Source: an archaeon (GTDB lineage: Archaea; Thermoproteota; Nitrososphaeria; Conexivisphaerales; UBA164). Taken from it: 61,346 nucleotides of DNA. The position numbers were made by a program, and so were the translations under genes. This document shows positions 27,198 to 34,524 of the stretch, one piece after another. The notes beneath the pieces are model-generated. The model was given only the letters and a program-made list of their open reading frames with translations, was not told where the DNA came from and searched no databases. Where the stretch lies: positions 1 to 61,346 of the forward strand of contig JAJYTP010000005.1 of the NCBI GenBank assembly GCA_021792955.1, read 5' to 3'. The first letter of the stretch is position 1; the number at the start of each line of letters is the position of its first letter.

Positions 27198-27271
27198 GGG
27201 CCCGTAGCTCAGCATGGCAGAGCGACCGGCTCATAACCGGTCGGTCAAGGGTTCAAGTCCCTTCGGGCCCA
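27198..27271 (+). tRNA. tRNA-Met (anticodon CAT)
   Basis: A 74-base cloverleaf: 7-bp acceptor GGGCCCG/CGGGCCC, D arm GCTC/GAGC, anticodon stem ACCGG/CCGGT with loop CTCATAA, T arm AAGGG/CCCTT with TTCAAGT loop, and discriminator A. CCA is not encoded and no intron is seen. A tRNA-Ile2 that reads AUA after modification also has CAT, so the amino acid is not absolutely certain; the lack of a CCC anticodon-stem run argues against an initiator. The accessory island begins right after it. Confidence 0.93.
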
Positions 27272-27321
27272 TCCTCATTACGGTTCAAAACCATTATATA
27301 GCCGCCCGCCCATAGGTTGTC

Positions 27322-28575
27322 ATGCCGACACCTTCTCACTCGGACCTTCTTCATGATGACGGCGTCAGGAGATGGTACGATAACACTTCAAGGGGCTCCA
27401 TCATCACCGCCTCCGTGTACCTGCGAAGGCTCGGGAACTTCTGTAATGAACGCGGAATAATCCCGAGCGACCTGTTACGTATGAGCCCCAGACAGCTTCA
27501 GGACCTGCTTCTGGATACCGTAAGCAAAATGGAAAAGAATGGCTACGCGGGCAGCTATATCCAGGGATACATAAAGGCCATAAGGTCCTGGCTCCTGTTC
27601 AATGACATCGAGCTCAAGTCGAGGAGGATCAAGATCAAGGGGACAACCGCTTCTCCGACCCTGAAGGACGAAAGGGTTCCTACACTGGGCGAACTGAAGA
27701 AAATATTTCTGTCGTGCGATGCGAAACAGAGGGCGGCTTGCGTCCTGATGGCTCATTCGGGCCTCAGGCCCGAGGTGCTCGGGGACTATACGGGAAGGGA
27801 CGGGTTGAAGGTTTCGGATCTGCCCGAGATGGAGGTCAAGGGGGAGGTGACGTTCAGGAAAATACCCACGATAGTGGTGGTCAGAAGCGAGCTCAGCAAG
27901 GCCAAACATCAGTACTTTTCCTTCTTGGGCGAAGAGGGATGCGAGTACCTGAGGAACTACATGCAGGAAAGGATGAGGGGCGGCGAGGCCTTGGGACCCG
28001 ACTCACCGGTAATAACGCCCAAGGTCGCAAGGAAGCCCTTCATCCGGACGATAAACATAGGGGATATGGTGAGGCTTGCCATAAGAGGTGCCGGGTTTCC
28101 GTGGCGACCCTATGTCCTCCGTTCTTACTTCGACACGCAGCTCCTGCTGGCGGAAAGCAAAGGACTGGTCGCCCGAGATTACAGAACCTTCTGGATGGGG
28201 CATGTAGGTGACATAGAGAACAGATATACGACGAACCGCGCCCGCCTGCCGGATGATATGATCGAGGACATGCGTCAATCATACAAAAGGGCCTTAAAAT
28301 ACTTGGAGACCAACGTGAAGGAAGAAAGGAACATTGCAGGTGAGACAAGAAGACAGCTCCTCGCCATCATGGGCTTCAAGGAGGAGGAGATCGAGAAGAT
28401 GGGAGACCTGAGCGACGAAAAGGTGAGGGAGGCGGTGAAGGACAGATTTTTGGGAAGCTCTAATCAGCATAGGCAGGTCGTGGTGGGGAAAGGGGATGTG
28501 CCAAAGCTCCTTGGGTCGGGGTACGAATTCGTGTCTCCGCTGGGGGATTCACAGGCCGTGCTGAGGGAGCCGTAG
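27322..28575 (+). CDS. Tyrosine recombinase/integrase
   Basis: Site-specific DNA recombinase of 417 residues. An N-terminal SAM-like core-binding domain (about 20-105) is followed by the catalytic domain: R149 in HSGLRPEVLG, K193/K195 in the beta-hairpin, R267 in RPYVLRSYF (the usual His three residues before is Tyr264), H294 in MGHVGDIENRYT and the nucleophile Y302. A helical extension follows to residue 417, longer than XerA. TATA-like ATTATATAGC near 27296 gives a leaderless ATG. It sits 50 bases after tRNA-Met, as expected for a tRNA-targeting integrase. Confidence 0.9.
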   Translation: MPTPSHSDLLHDDGVRRWYDNTSRGSIITASVYLRRLGNFCNERGIIPSDLLRMSPRQLQDLLLDTVSKMEKNGYAGSYIQGYIKAIRSWLLFNDIELKSRRIKIKGTTASPTLKDERVPTLGELKKIFLSCDAKQRAACVLMAHSGLRPEVLGDYTGRDGLKVSDLPEMEVKGEVTFRKIPTIVVVRSELSKAKHQYFSFLGEEGCEYLRNYMQERMRGGEALGPDSPVITPKVARKPFIRTINIGDMVRLAIRGAGFPWRPYVLRSYFDTQLLLAESKGLVARDYRTFWMGHVGDIENRYTTNRARLPDDMIEDMRQSYKRALKYLETNVKEERNIAGETRRQLLAIMGFKEEEIEKMGDLSDEKVREAVKDRFLGSSNQHRQVVVGKGDVPKLLGSGYEFVSPLGDSQAVLREP

Positions 28576-28668
28576 GGTAACCATGAAGGCATTCCCATAA
28601 AAATACGCTATTTAGCCCCCTCTTCGAACTCACATCTATATATGGCTGAAAGAAGTGCGACGGCTCTA

Positions 28669-29212
28669 AGCATATATCACCAAATGGAATAAAGTTAGAA
28701 AGGAAAAAGATGTGCGAACCTCATCCAAAAACGTTATTACATTGGATTCTTCATCTAGTTATGTGGATTCGATTGATCTAAACCTCTTGCTCAGAGGCAG
28801 GTATGTACTAGCAAAGGATGTCCCAATGACTACATGGGTAGATCTGAAGCCTTATTGGCCAGTTATAGCTAAATCAATAATTGAGGTATTTATCGAGGGC
28901 TAGTTTAGGCCTTATCATGTCACAAAGAAGAGGGTTGATGGCTTTTACGCGGCTGAGGCATACTGAAAAAGGAATTCTGATAACTCGCGCGAATATCCGC
29001 TTTTAGAGGCGAAAAGGTTTATGCAAGCTCTGAGAAAGAAGGAAGGATTTGTAACTGGTATGAGACGGTTTAATAAACAAACTGGTTCGGACTGGCTGGC
29101 TGGGGAGAAAGACTCGAAACTTCGTATGTTAGTTTACTCGTGTTGCTATCAACTTGAAGGGTATATCGCAGACCACGCTGAAGATGGTTTTTCCTTGATG
29201 ATAAAGGGTTAA
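28669..29212 (+). pseudogene. Decayed gene with in-frame TAG and TGA
   Basis: One reading frame runs through 28669-29212 with only two interruptions: TAG at 28901-28903 and TGA at 28964-28966. Both flanking pieces (63 codons each when called separately) lie in the same frame, and the joined text looks protein-like, with WVDLKPYWPVIAKSIIEVF before and MRRFNKQTGSDWLAGEKDS after. No family recognised. It is less G+C-rich than the neighbouring integrase and AbiE genes, so it may have a different origin. Confidence 0.5.
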
Positions 29213-29224
29213 GTGGGAAGCGTT

Positions 29225-29247
29225 GTGGCTAAGTTATAATTAGCCAC
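29225..29247. promoter_or_regulatory. 23-bp palindrome upstream of the AbiE pair
   Basis: GTGGCTAA, seven bases, TTAGCCAC: a perfect 8-bp inverted repeat 64 bases before the antitoxin start. A second palindrome, AGATATATATCT, lies at 29266-29277 inside the promoter region. AbiEi antitoxins are known to repress their own promoter through inverted repeats, so these are candidate operators; the first could instead be a terminator hairpin for the decayed gene. Confidence 0.45.
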
Positions 29248-29310
29248 GTACGTTATACAATAAAAAGATATATATCTAAACATCGTATATAATATGAGGT
29301 TATGATATAA

Positions 29311-29946
29311 ATGAAAATGAGCACCCTGATGAAAAGGCTCCGCCTAGAGGATAAGAGGTTCATAACTTCGTCCGAACTGAAGTCCTACTGCGCGTCCATG
29401 AAGCTGGACTACGACACTACGGTCAGGTACTTTGAATCCAGAAGGGAGATCATAAGGATCTTCAGGGGGGTGTTCTACGTCAGGTCCCTCGACGAAGTGA
29501 AGCTTGGGCGGGCCGGACGTAACCACCTGGAGCTCGTCGCACGCGGACTGCAGATAAAGGGGGTGAAGAAATGGTACTTCGGACTGCACACGGCGCTCAA
29601 ACTGAACAACATGACCCACGAACACTATACTGTGGATGAGGTGGTCACAGATAGCCTCTTTAGGGCAAAGCCCATGACCATCTCCGGCCATAAGTTCAGG
29701 TTCATCAAGCTCTCGCCAGCCCTTTTCGACTTCGGGATCATAGAGAAGGACGGTCTCAGGTTCTCCGACCCAGAGAAGACCATCCTTGATTTCATATACG
29801 TCTGGAGGTACAATGGCATACCCGAGGAGAGAATAGTGGGTGACCTTTCCGACTGGACTGGGATTGTCTCCTGGGCCACCATGGCAAGGTACGCAAGAAA
29901 ATATCCGGCCACCGTCCTCAAGACCGTAAAGGAGGCATCGGAATGA
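29311..29946 (+). CDS. abiEi: AbiEi-like antitoxin/transcriptional regulator
   Basis: Probable antitoxin of a type IV toxin-antitoxin pair. An N-terminal winged helix-turn-helix (about 10-60; FITSSELKSYCASM, IIRIFRGVFYVRSL) is followed by the AbiEi-type domain with FGLHTALKLNNM and the hallmark FSDPEKTILDFIY. The 211 residues match the family. The toxin gene begins inside its stop codon (ATGA), so the two are translated together. It probably represses its own promoter. Confidence 0.85.
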   Translation: MKMSTLMKRLRLEDKRFITSSELKSYCASMKLDYDTTVRYFESRREIIRIFRGVFYVRSLDEVKLGRAGRNHLELVARGLQIKGVKKWYFGLHTALKLNNMTHEHYTVDEVVTDSLFRAKPMTISGHKFRFIKLSPALFDFGIIEKDGLRFSDPEKTILDFIYVWRYNGIPEERIVGDLSDWTGIVSWATMARYARKYPATVLKTVKEASE

Positions 29947-30902
29947 GGGCTGACTTTGCACAGGCGGTTGCCGATGGGTTGAACATCGGACGTGCGGACC
30001 TTGTGGAGAGGGATATCATCATACACCAACTGCTGCTTGATCTCTCAAGGGACAAGTTCTTTTCAGGAAACTTCACGTTCAAGGGTGGGACGTGCCTGAT
30101 CAAGTGCTATTATGGCTACATGAGGTTCTCAGAAGATGTGGACTTCACATGGAAGAAGCAGGACGCGTTCACTGGGCAGTCACAGAAGGCCATAAGGAGG
30201 GTCCTGTCGGGCGTCATCGACCGGGTGGGAGCGCTGCTAGAAGGGATAGCCCGCAGGAGGGAGATGGATTTTAAGTTCCTGAAGGGCGACAGGAGGTATG
30301 TAGAACTGGGCGGCAGCGACAGGATCTGCACCTTCAAGGTATGGTATGAATCGCAGGTTATGAAGCGCAGTAGCTTCATCAAGATCCAGATCAACTTCGT
30401 CGAGAGCCTATGCTTTGGGCTAAAGAATGGAGAGCTGAGCAGCCTTCTTTCTAAAGGGAATAGCGAACTCAGGGCGCTATTTCCGGAGGATTACGGAGAA
30501 TACCATCGGGCCATCAATTTCACTATCTATGACGTTCGTGAAATACTGAGCGAAAAGGTGCGCGCCATCCTAACGAGAAGGGGAACCAAGGCAAGGGACT
30601 TCTTGGACATCTATCTTATCTACAGAAGATATGGGATGAAGCCCCAGGATGTGGAACACTGTATAATGAACAAGGTCAGCTATTCTCTTAGGATGTACAT
30701 CAAGTACAGGGAGAACCTTGTTAAGAAGGCAAGACTGCTGGAAACCGGGGAGATGTTCAGCTGGGGTCAGGAGCGCAGCCTGCTCATAGGCGAAATAGAC
30801 GAAAGGGACTTCTATTCCTTTATCCGCGGGCTTTACGCATTTCTGATGCAGGTCACAAAGGCCTCCGGCGGCTTTGGCCCACAGGGTGGCAGCAATAAAT
30901 AG
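29943..30902 (+). CDS. abiEii: AbiEii-like nucleotidyltransferase toxin
   Basis: Polymerase-beta-type nucleotidyltransferase of the AbiEii/AbiGii family. The signature FKGGTCLIKCYYGYMRFSED runs from residue 46, followed by VDFT, with GG at 48-49 and the metal-binding Asp near 65-67. The later segment REILSEKVRAILTRRGTKARDFLDIYLI is also typical. Family members block growth, some by adding nucleotides to tRNA 3' ends. At 319 residues it looks intact and active. In a tRNA-adjacent island it could stabilise the element or act in phage defence. Confidence 0.88.
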   Translation: MRADFAQAVADGLNIGRADLVERDIIIHQLLLDLSRDKFFSGNFTFKGGTCLIKCYYGYMRFSEDVDFTWKKQDAFTGQSQKAIRRVLSGVIDRVGALLEGIARRREMDFKFLKGDRRYVELGGSDRICTFKVWYESQVMKRSSFIKIQINFVESLCFGLKNGELSSLLSKGNSELRALFPEDYGEYHRAINFTIYDVREILSEKVRAILTRRGTKARDFLDIYLIYRRYGMKPQDVEHCIMNKVSYSLRMYIKYRENLVKKARLLETGEMFSWGQERSLLIGEIDERDFYSFIRGLYAFLMQVTKASGGFGPQGGSNK

Positions 30903-30980
30903 CGATAGAAGTAACCTGTAGGCAGTGCATGGTCCTACCAGGGCAAGATTGTAGGTGGGTCTCCATAATGTAAAGGCAGC

Positions 30981-31193
30981 TTAATGGTTATCGCTGGCCA
31001 GTCTGAGCCACAGGTCCACCTTCCTGACGAACTCCCCGGCGCCCATCTCGTCCTCCTCCGCCTCGATGGACTGGCGTAGCAGCAATTCAGCCGGAAGGGT
31101 GCGCGCCCATGACTTCAGCGGGCGCAGGTCCAGGACGGGTGGACCGCGGGGCCGAGTCAATCCCGATTCGCCAGAATCAGCACGGTTAGTCAT
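30981..31193 (-). CDS. Small protein of unknown function, last gene of the island operon
   Basis: A 70-residue frame with a proline/arginine-rich start and a helical C-terminal half (LLRQSIEAEEDEMGAGEF). Its ATG overlaps the end of the preceding gene by eight bases, supporting real translation. No family recognised. Confidence 0.45.
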   Translation of the reverse strand: MTNRADSGESGLTRPRGPPVLDLRPLKSWARTLPAELLLRQSIEAEEDEMGAGEFVRKVDLWLRLASDNH

Positions 31194-31722
31194 TCTCCCC
31201 TCGCGCCTCCCTGCACTTCGGGCAGTTGTCGAGCCATTGCGGTTGGGATGGGTTGAACGCTGTCATGATAGCGCTGAGTGCCAGGGCGAGCGGACCCCGC
31301 GTTAGCGAGGTCTCTATCAGCGCCATGTTTCCCGCGTCGTCCGCAACTACGTACTGGCTCTTCTTCGAGCCGTACTTTCCGTCGCTGCCCAGGGTCATGG
31401 CGGCGAGTCTCTCTAGGTCGCCCCTGTCCTGAGGGTTGTTGCCGCAGAACAGCAGAGCGAACCTGATCCTTTTCTCCGGCCTTTCGCCGGTTTCTATCTC
31501 TATGAACTCGTTAAACAAGCCGCCTACCATGAAGACCACCTCCTCCGTGCTGTAGGTCACGTCGCCGGTTACGGGGTCATCGGTTATGATGCGCTCGCCC
31601 GGCACCTTGATTAACGGGACGCCCGTGATCTTCGAAATGTACATCGTGTGAGGGACCGCCTCCCTGAAGAGGGTGTTCGTCCGCCTTTCGAGCTGTTGGG
31701 GGTCGAGGAAGTCGACGGTCAT
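31186..31722 (-). CDS. Unknown island protein with C-terminal CPKC
   Basis: A 178-residue protein I do not recognise. It contains a likely alpha/beta core (VPLIKVPGERIITDDPVTGD, VVFMVGGLFNEFIEIETGE, RIRFALLFCGNN), no membrane segment, and a CPKC pair near the end that could bind metal with other ligands. Its ATG overlaps the stop of the upstream zinc-finger gene (ATGA), and its stop overlaps the next gene, so the three form an operon. Intact and G+C-rich like the integrase. Confidence 0.6.
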   Translation of the reverse strand: MTVDFLDPQQLERRTNTLFREAVPHTMYISKITGVPLIKVPGERIITDDPVTGDVTYSTEEVVFMVGGLFNEFIEIETGERPEKRIRFALLFCGNNPQDRGDLERLAAMTLGSDGKYGSKKSQYVVADDAGNMALIETSLTRGPLALALSAIMTAFNPSQPQWLDNCPKCREARGEND

Positions 31723-32521
31723 GGTCGATGCACCTCCTCCTTCCGGCTAGCGGTCGGCAGGACCCGCCTGAAGGCGTGCCCATACCGGACGCCCGATATA
31801 TGCTTCGCCCACGCAACCATGTCGGCGGTCTCGAAGCCACAGTCTCACAGGATGTGGAACTGGGGAGCGGGCAGGTGGATGCTCCCGCCGTCGGAAACTA
31901 GGAAGTCCCCATGGCCGGTGAGCAGCGTGTGCTCCTCAGCAACCCTTTTCCCTTCCTCGTTGAGAGACCAGGGACCGCAGCCGCACGTTTTGCAACCCAC
32001 AGTAAGCCTGTCTTTAATGTCCCCTCCATCCCCGGAAACGTCAGCAAAAAGCGCCCTGGCTTCTTCTCATATATCTGGCCGTTCCTCTGTAACGATTGGA
32101 TGCATCGTAACCCCTCGTCCTGACCTATCCCGGCTTTCGCCATTTCTTCTAGGATCTCTTTTTTTGTGACTTCCTTGTTTTCGTGGCCGCACAGCCTGCT
32201 GAAGGCGCCTAGGACCTTATCCATCTGAGTGGGCTCGGCAACGGAGGTCCGCCGTACGGCTATGCCGTGCGCCTGCTCCATGTGGTCGTTGTATTCCGAC
32301 TTGCGCTGTGTATTGAAGCCGCAGTTGCCGCACACGAACGATGGGTTTTTTCCACTTGTTCCATCCTTAACCTCTGCGCTGGCTGGTTCTTTGTTTTCTG
32401 TGTCGCCTTCAACAGGTCTTTGGAGTGGAACATAGCTAGGCTCCTTGAGCTTCTCATCTCCTCATCCTCCATTACTATTGTTATCCAAGCCATTGATAGT
32501 GTTGATACCCTTGATATTCAA
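31719..32521 (-). pseudogene. C2H2 zinc-finger/winged-helix gene interrupted by two TGAs and a frameshift
   Basis: First gene of the minus-strand island operon, broken in three places. Reading from a TTG at 32521: an N-terminal part ending in TGA (32462-32464), a linker, a zinc finger (VCGNCGF then HMEQAHG), a winged-helix-like part resembling the MCM C-terminus (EVTKKEILEEMAKAGIGQDE, GQIYEKKPGRFLL), a one-base frameshift near FPG (about 32030), then KTCGCGPWSLNEEGKR, a second TGA (31845-31847), and DCGFETADMVAWAKHISGVR, which looks like a second zinc finger. The restored frame ends in TGA overlapping the next ATG. The longest intact piece is 31898-32335. Confidence 0.6.
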
Positions 32522-32677
32522 GTGTAGCACGACAATTTACGTATCATTAAAATCTTAGTGGCAATTTGAAGCAATTGAAGGGCACGAGTACTGAGAACTA
32601 TGAAATGAAAGCCTTCTTTATTTGGTAAGTATAATCCATTATGTGTTAGCTCAGCAGGCAGGTCGTAAATATAATAT

Positions 32678-34096
32678 TCAATTTATATGCCATCCAAATC
32701 TTTCCATGATCTGCGGGCCGATCTCCCTCGCCTTTTTCACGATCGCCTCTTCATCCATGCTAAGAACTTGACCTCCCTTCATCAACACCCTTCCATCTAC
32801 GATGACGTCGCTGATATCGTTACCCGTGGCAAACAGGGGCAGCGATGCTGGATCGTAGAGTGGCACAAGATGTGCCTTTCTTGTATCGACCAGTATTATA
32901 TCTCCCTTATAACCAGGCCTTATCTCGCCTGCCATGTTCTCCCCGATTGCCAGGTAGCCGTTCCTTGTAGCCATGCGCAAAAAGGATCCTAGCTGTAGTG
33001 AGCCAAAATCATAGTAAGGGGTACCGTAATTACCTATAAGGGATGCCATGGCTACATTTATTTCTGTAAACATATCGAGCCCTCGGTAGCTCCCTCCGTC
33101 TGAGCCAATGGCTACGTTTATGCCCATGTTGAGCATCTGGGGCACCTTTGGAAAGGTCATATAGGTCATATTTATGGTGGGGCAGTGGACCGGGTTTACC
33201 CCTGTTTCTGCATACATTTGAATTTCGTAGTCGCTCAGGAATGCTGAATGAGCAGCTATAAGTCTGCTGCTTAGAAAGCCCTTTCTGTACAAATGTTCGA
33301 CAGGCCTTTCCCCCCATCGGTTGAGCGCGTGTTCCACCTCGGAAAACTCCTCGGCTAGGTGCAAATGTATCCTAGCACCATCCTCTTCAGCATATCTGAA
33401 GGTCTTTTCAATAAGCTCATCGCTTGAAGTCATTATTTCCCTTATAGAATAGTAACCCTGTACCCTACCGGAAGTCCCCCATTTACGGACAAGCGCCCTG
33501 TTTTCTTCTGCTCTATGGTAGTAGCTTTCAAATGACGATTTATCCATGGTGGAATAGGTTATCCTTCCCCTGATCCCAGCCAGATCCGTTATATGACCGA
33601 GCACATCTGGATATGGTCCACCTGAATCTGCATAGGCGGTTATTCCCTTTCGGATCATATTCAGACAGGCCAGTTGGGCGCTCAGGGTCCCCTCCTCTTC
33701 GCTCATTCCGGCTTCGAAAGGTATCAATACCTTGAGCCATATTGGATGAACATTGAGATCCTTTAACGAGAGTGAGCCCCTTAAAAGGATTTGAAATGGA
33801 TGTGTATGGGCGTCAACAAAGCCGGGCATTGCCACCTTACCCGTGGCATCAAGTTCCTCCGTTCCTTCATAATCCCTCAAATTTCCAATGTTTTTAATGT
33901 AACCTTTGTCTATTGCTATATCGATGTGCCTGAGCACCCTAGCTTCCTCATCCATTGTCAGTGCGTCGGCGTTCCTTATTATCGTATCCACCAGCTCCTT
34001 CATAGCCGTTTTTATGTCCAGCGGCCTTTTAAAGTTGTTTTTTGTGGTTTTATCAACTAAGGCATGGGCATTTACATCAAAAGAGTTTAATATCAT
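32678..34096 (-). CDS. Amidohydrolase, nucleoside/aminohydrolase-type deaminase
   Basis: Metal-dependent hydrolase of the TRZ/ATZ-MtaD superfamily, 472 residues. Metal ligands: DAHTHPF (HxH), HLHLAEE, AAHSAF and GSDGG; the HCPTINMTY stretch is the substrate-site region. The family includes SAH/MTA deaminase, 5'-deoxyadenosine deaminase, guanine and atrazine-type hydrolases, so substrate is uncertain. It is divergent from DUF488 with an 18-base gap. A second, different family member lies at 34525. Confidence 0.82.
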   Translation of the reverse strand: MILNSFDVNAHALVDKTTKNNFKRPLDIKTAMKELVDTIIRNADALTMDEEARVLRHIDIAIDKGYIKNIGNLRDYEGTEELDATGKVAMPGFVDAHTHPFQILLRGSLSLKDLNVHPIWLKVLIPFEAGMSEEEGTLSAQLACLNMIRKGITAYADSGGPYPDVLGHITDLAGIRGRITYSTMDKSSFESYYHRAEENRALVRKWGTSGRVQGYYSIREIMTSSDELIEKTFRYAEEDGARIHLHLAEEFSEVEHALNRWGERPVEHLYRKGFLSSRLIAAHSAFLSDYEIQMYAETGVNPVHCPTINMTYMTFPKVPQMLNMGINVAIGSDGGSYRGLDMFTEINVAMASLIGNYGTPYYDFGSLQLGSFLRMATRNGYLAIGENMAGEIRPGYKGDIILVDTRKAHLVPLYDPASLPLFATGNDISDVIVDGRVLMKGGQVLSMDEEAIVKKAREIGPQIMERFGWHIN

Positions 34097-34114
34097 GTTT
34101 GGATAATTTGTTGC

Positions 34115-34462
34115 ATGCTCAAAATAAAGAGAGTATATGAGAAGGCGACCCCCGATGACGGAAGGAGGTATTTAGTGGACAGGTTATGGCCTAGGGGGAT
34201 AAAGAGAGGGGACTTGCATATCGAAGGCTGGTTAAAGGAGATAGCACCAAGCAATGAACTTCGAAAATGGTTTTCTCATGATCCGGCCAAATGGGATGAA
34301 TTCCAGGCTAGGTACAGGAAGGAACTTGAATGGAGTCAAAATCCCACGCTTCGCAAGATAACGGAGGAGAGCAAGGTGGGCAATGTGACGCTGCTTTACG
34401 CGGCCAGTGATGCAGAATACAACAACGCGAAGGCCCTCATGCTTCTTTTAGATAAGCTTTAA
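34115..34462 (+). CDS. DUF488 family protein (YeaO-like)
   Basis: A 115-residue member of DUF488. Hallmarks are RVYEKATPDDGRRYLVDRLW followed by PRGIKR, and LRKWFSHDPAKWDEF. Function not established. It lies between two amidohydrolases but has its own promoter spacing and no overlap. Confidence 0.9.
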   Translation: MLKIKRVYEKATPDDGRRYLVDRLWPRGIKRGDLHIEGWLKEIAPSNELRKWFSHDPAKWDEFQARYRKELEWSQNPTLRKITEESKVGNVTLLYAASDAEYNNAKALMLLLDKL

Positions 34463-34524
34463 CTTCAATTCACGCCCTTTTCCTGGTCTCGATTATGCAT
34501 GTAGCTCTAGCGCAATAAATTTAA

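Larger units (their letters stand above)
27272..32640. mobile_element. Putative integrated element next to tRNA-Met
   Basis: About 5.3 kb between a tRNA gene and ordinary metabolic genes, holding a tyrosine recombinase, an AbiE-type toxin-antitoxin pair, and a three-gene minus-strand operon of unknown proteins. The intact genes look richer in G+C than the flanks. Two genes carry in-frame stops, suggesting decay. I found no copy of the tRNA 3' end near the right side, so the right boundary is only an estimate. A 15-base string resembling the tRNA D arm occurs at 32646-32660. Confidence 0.6.

Noticed and set aside
31719-32521. Selenocysteine or TGA-as-Trp reading of the island gene
   Set aside because: No insertion element seen, TGA serves as stop in many intact genes here, and a frameshift is also present, which points to decay.
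27198-32677. Direct repeat of the tRNA-Met 3' end as an att site
   Set aside because: Searched by eye to 34 kb; no copy of the T arm/acceptor end found.
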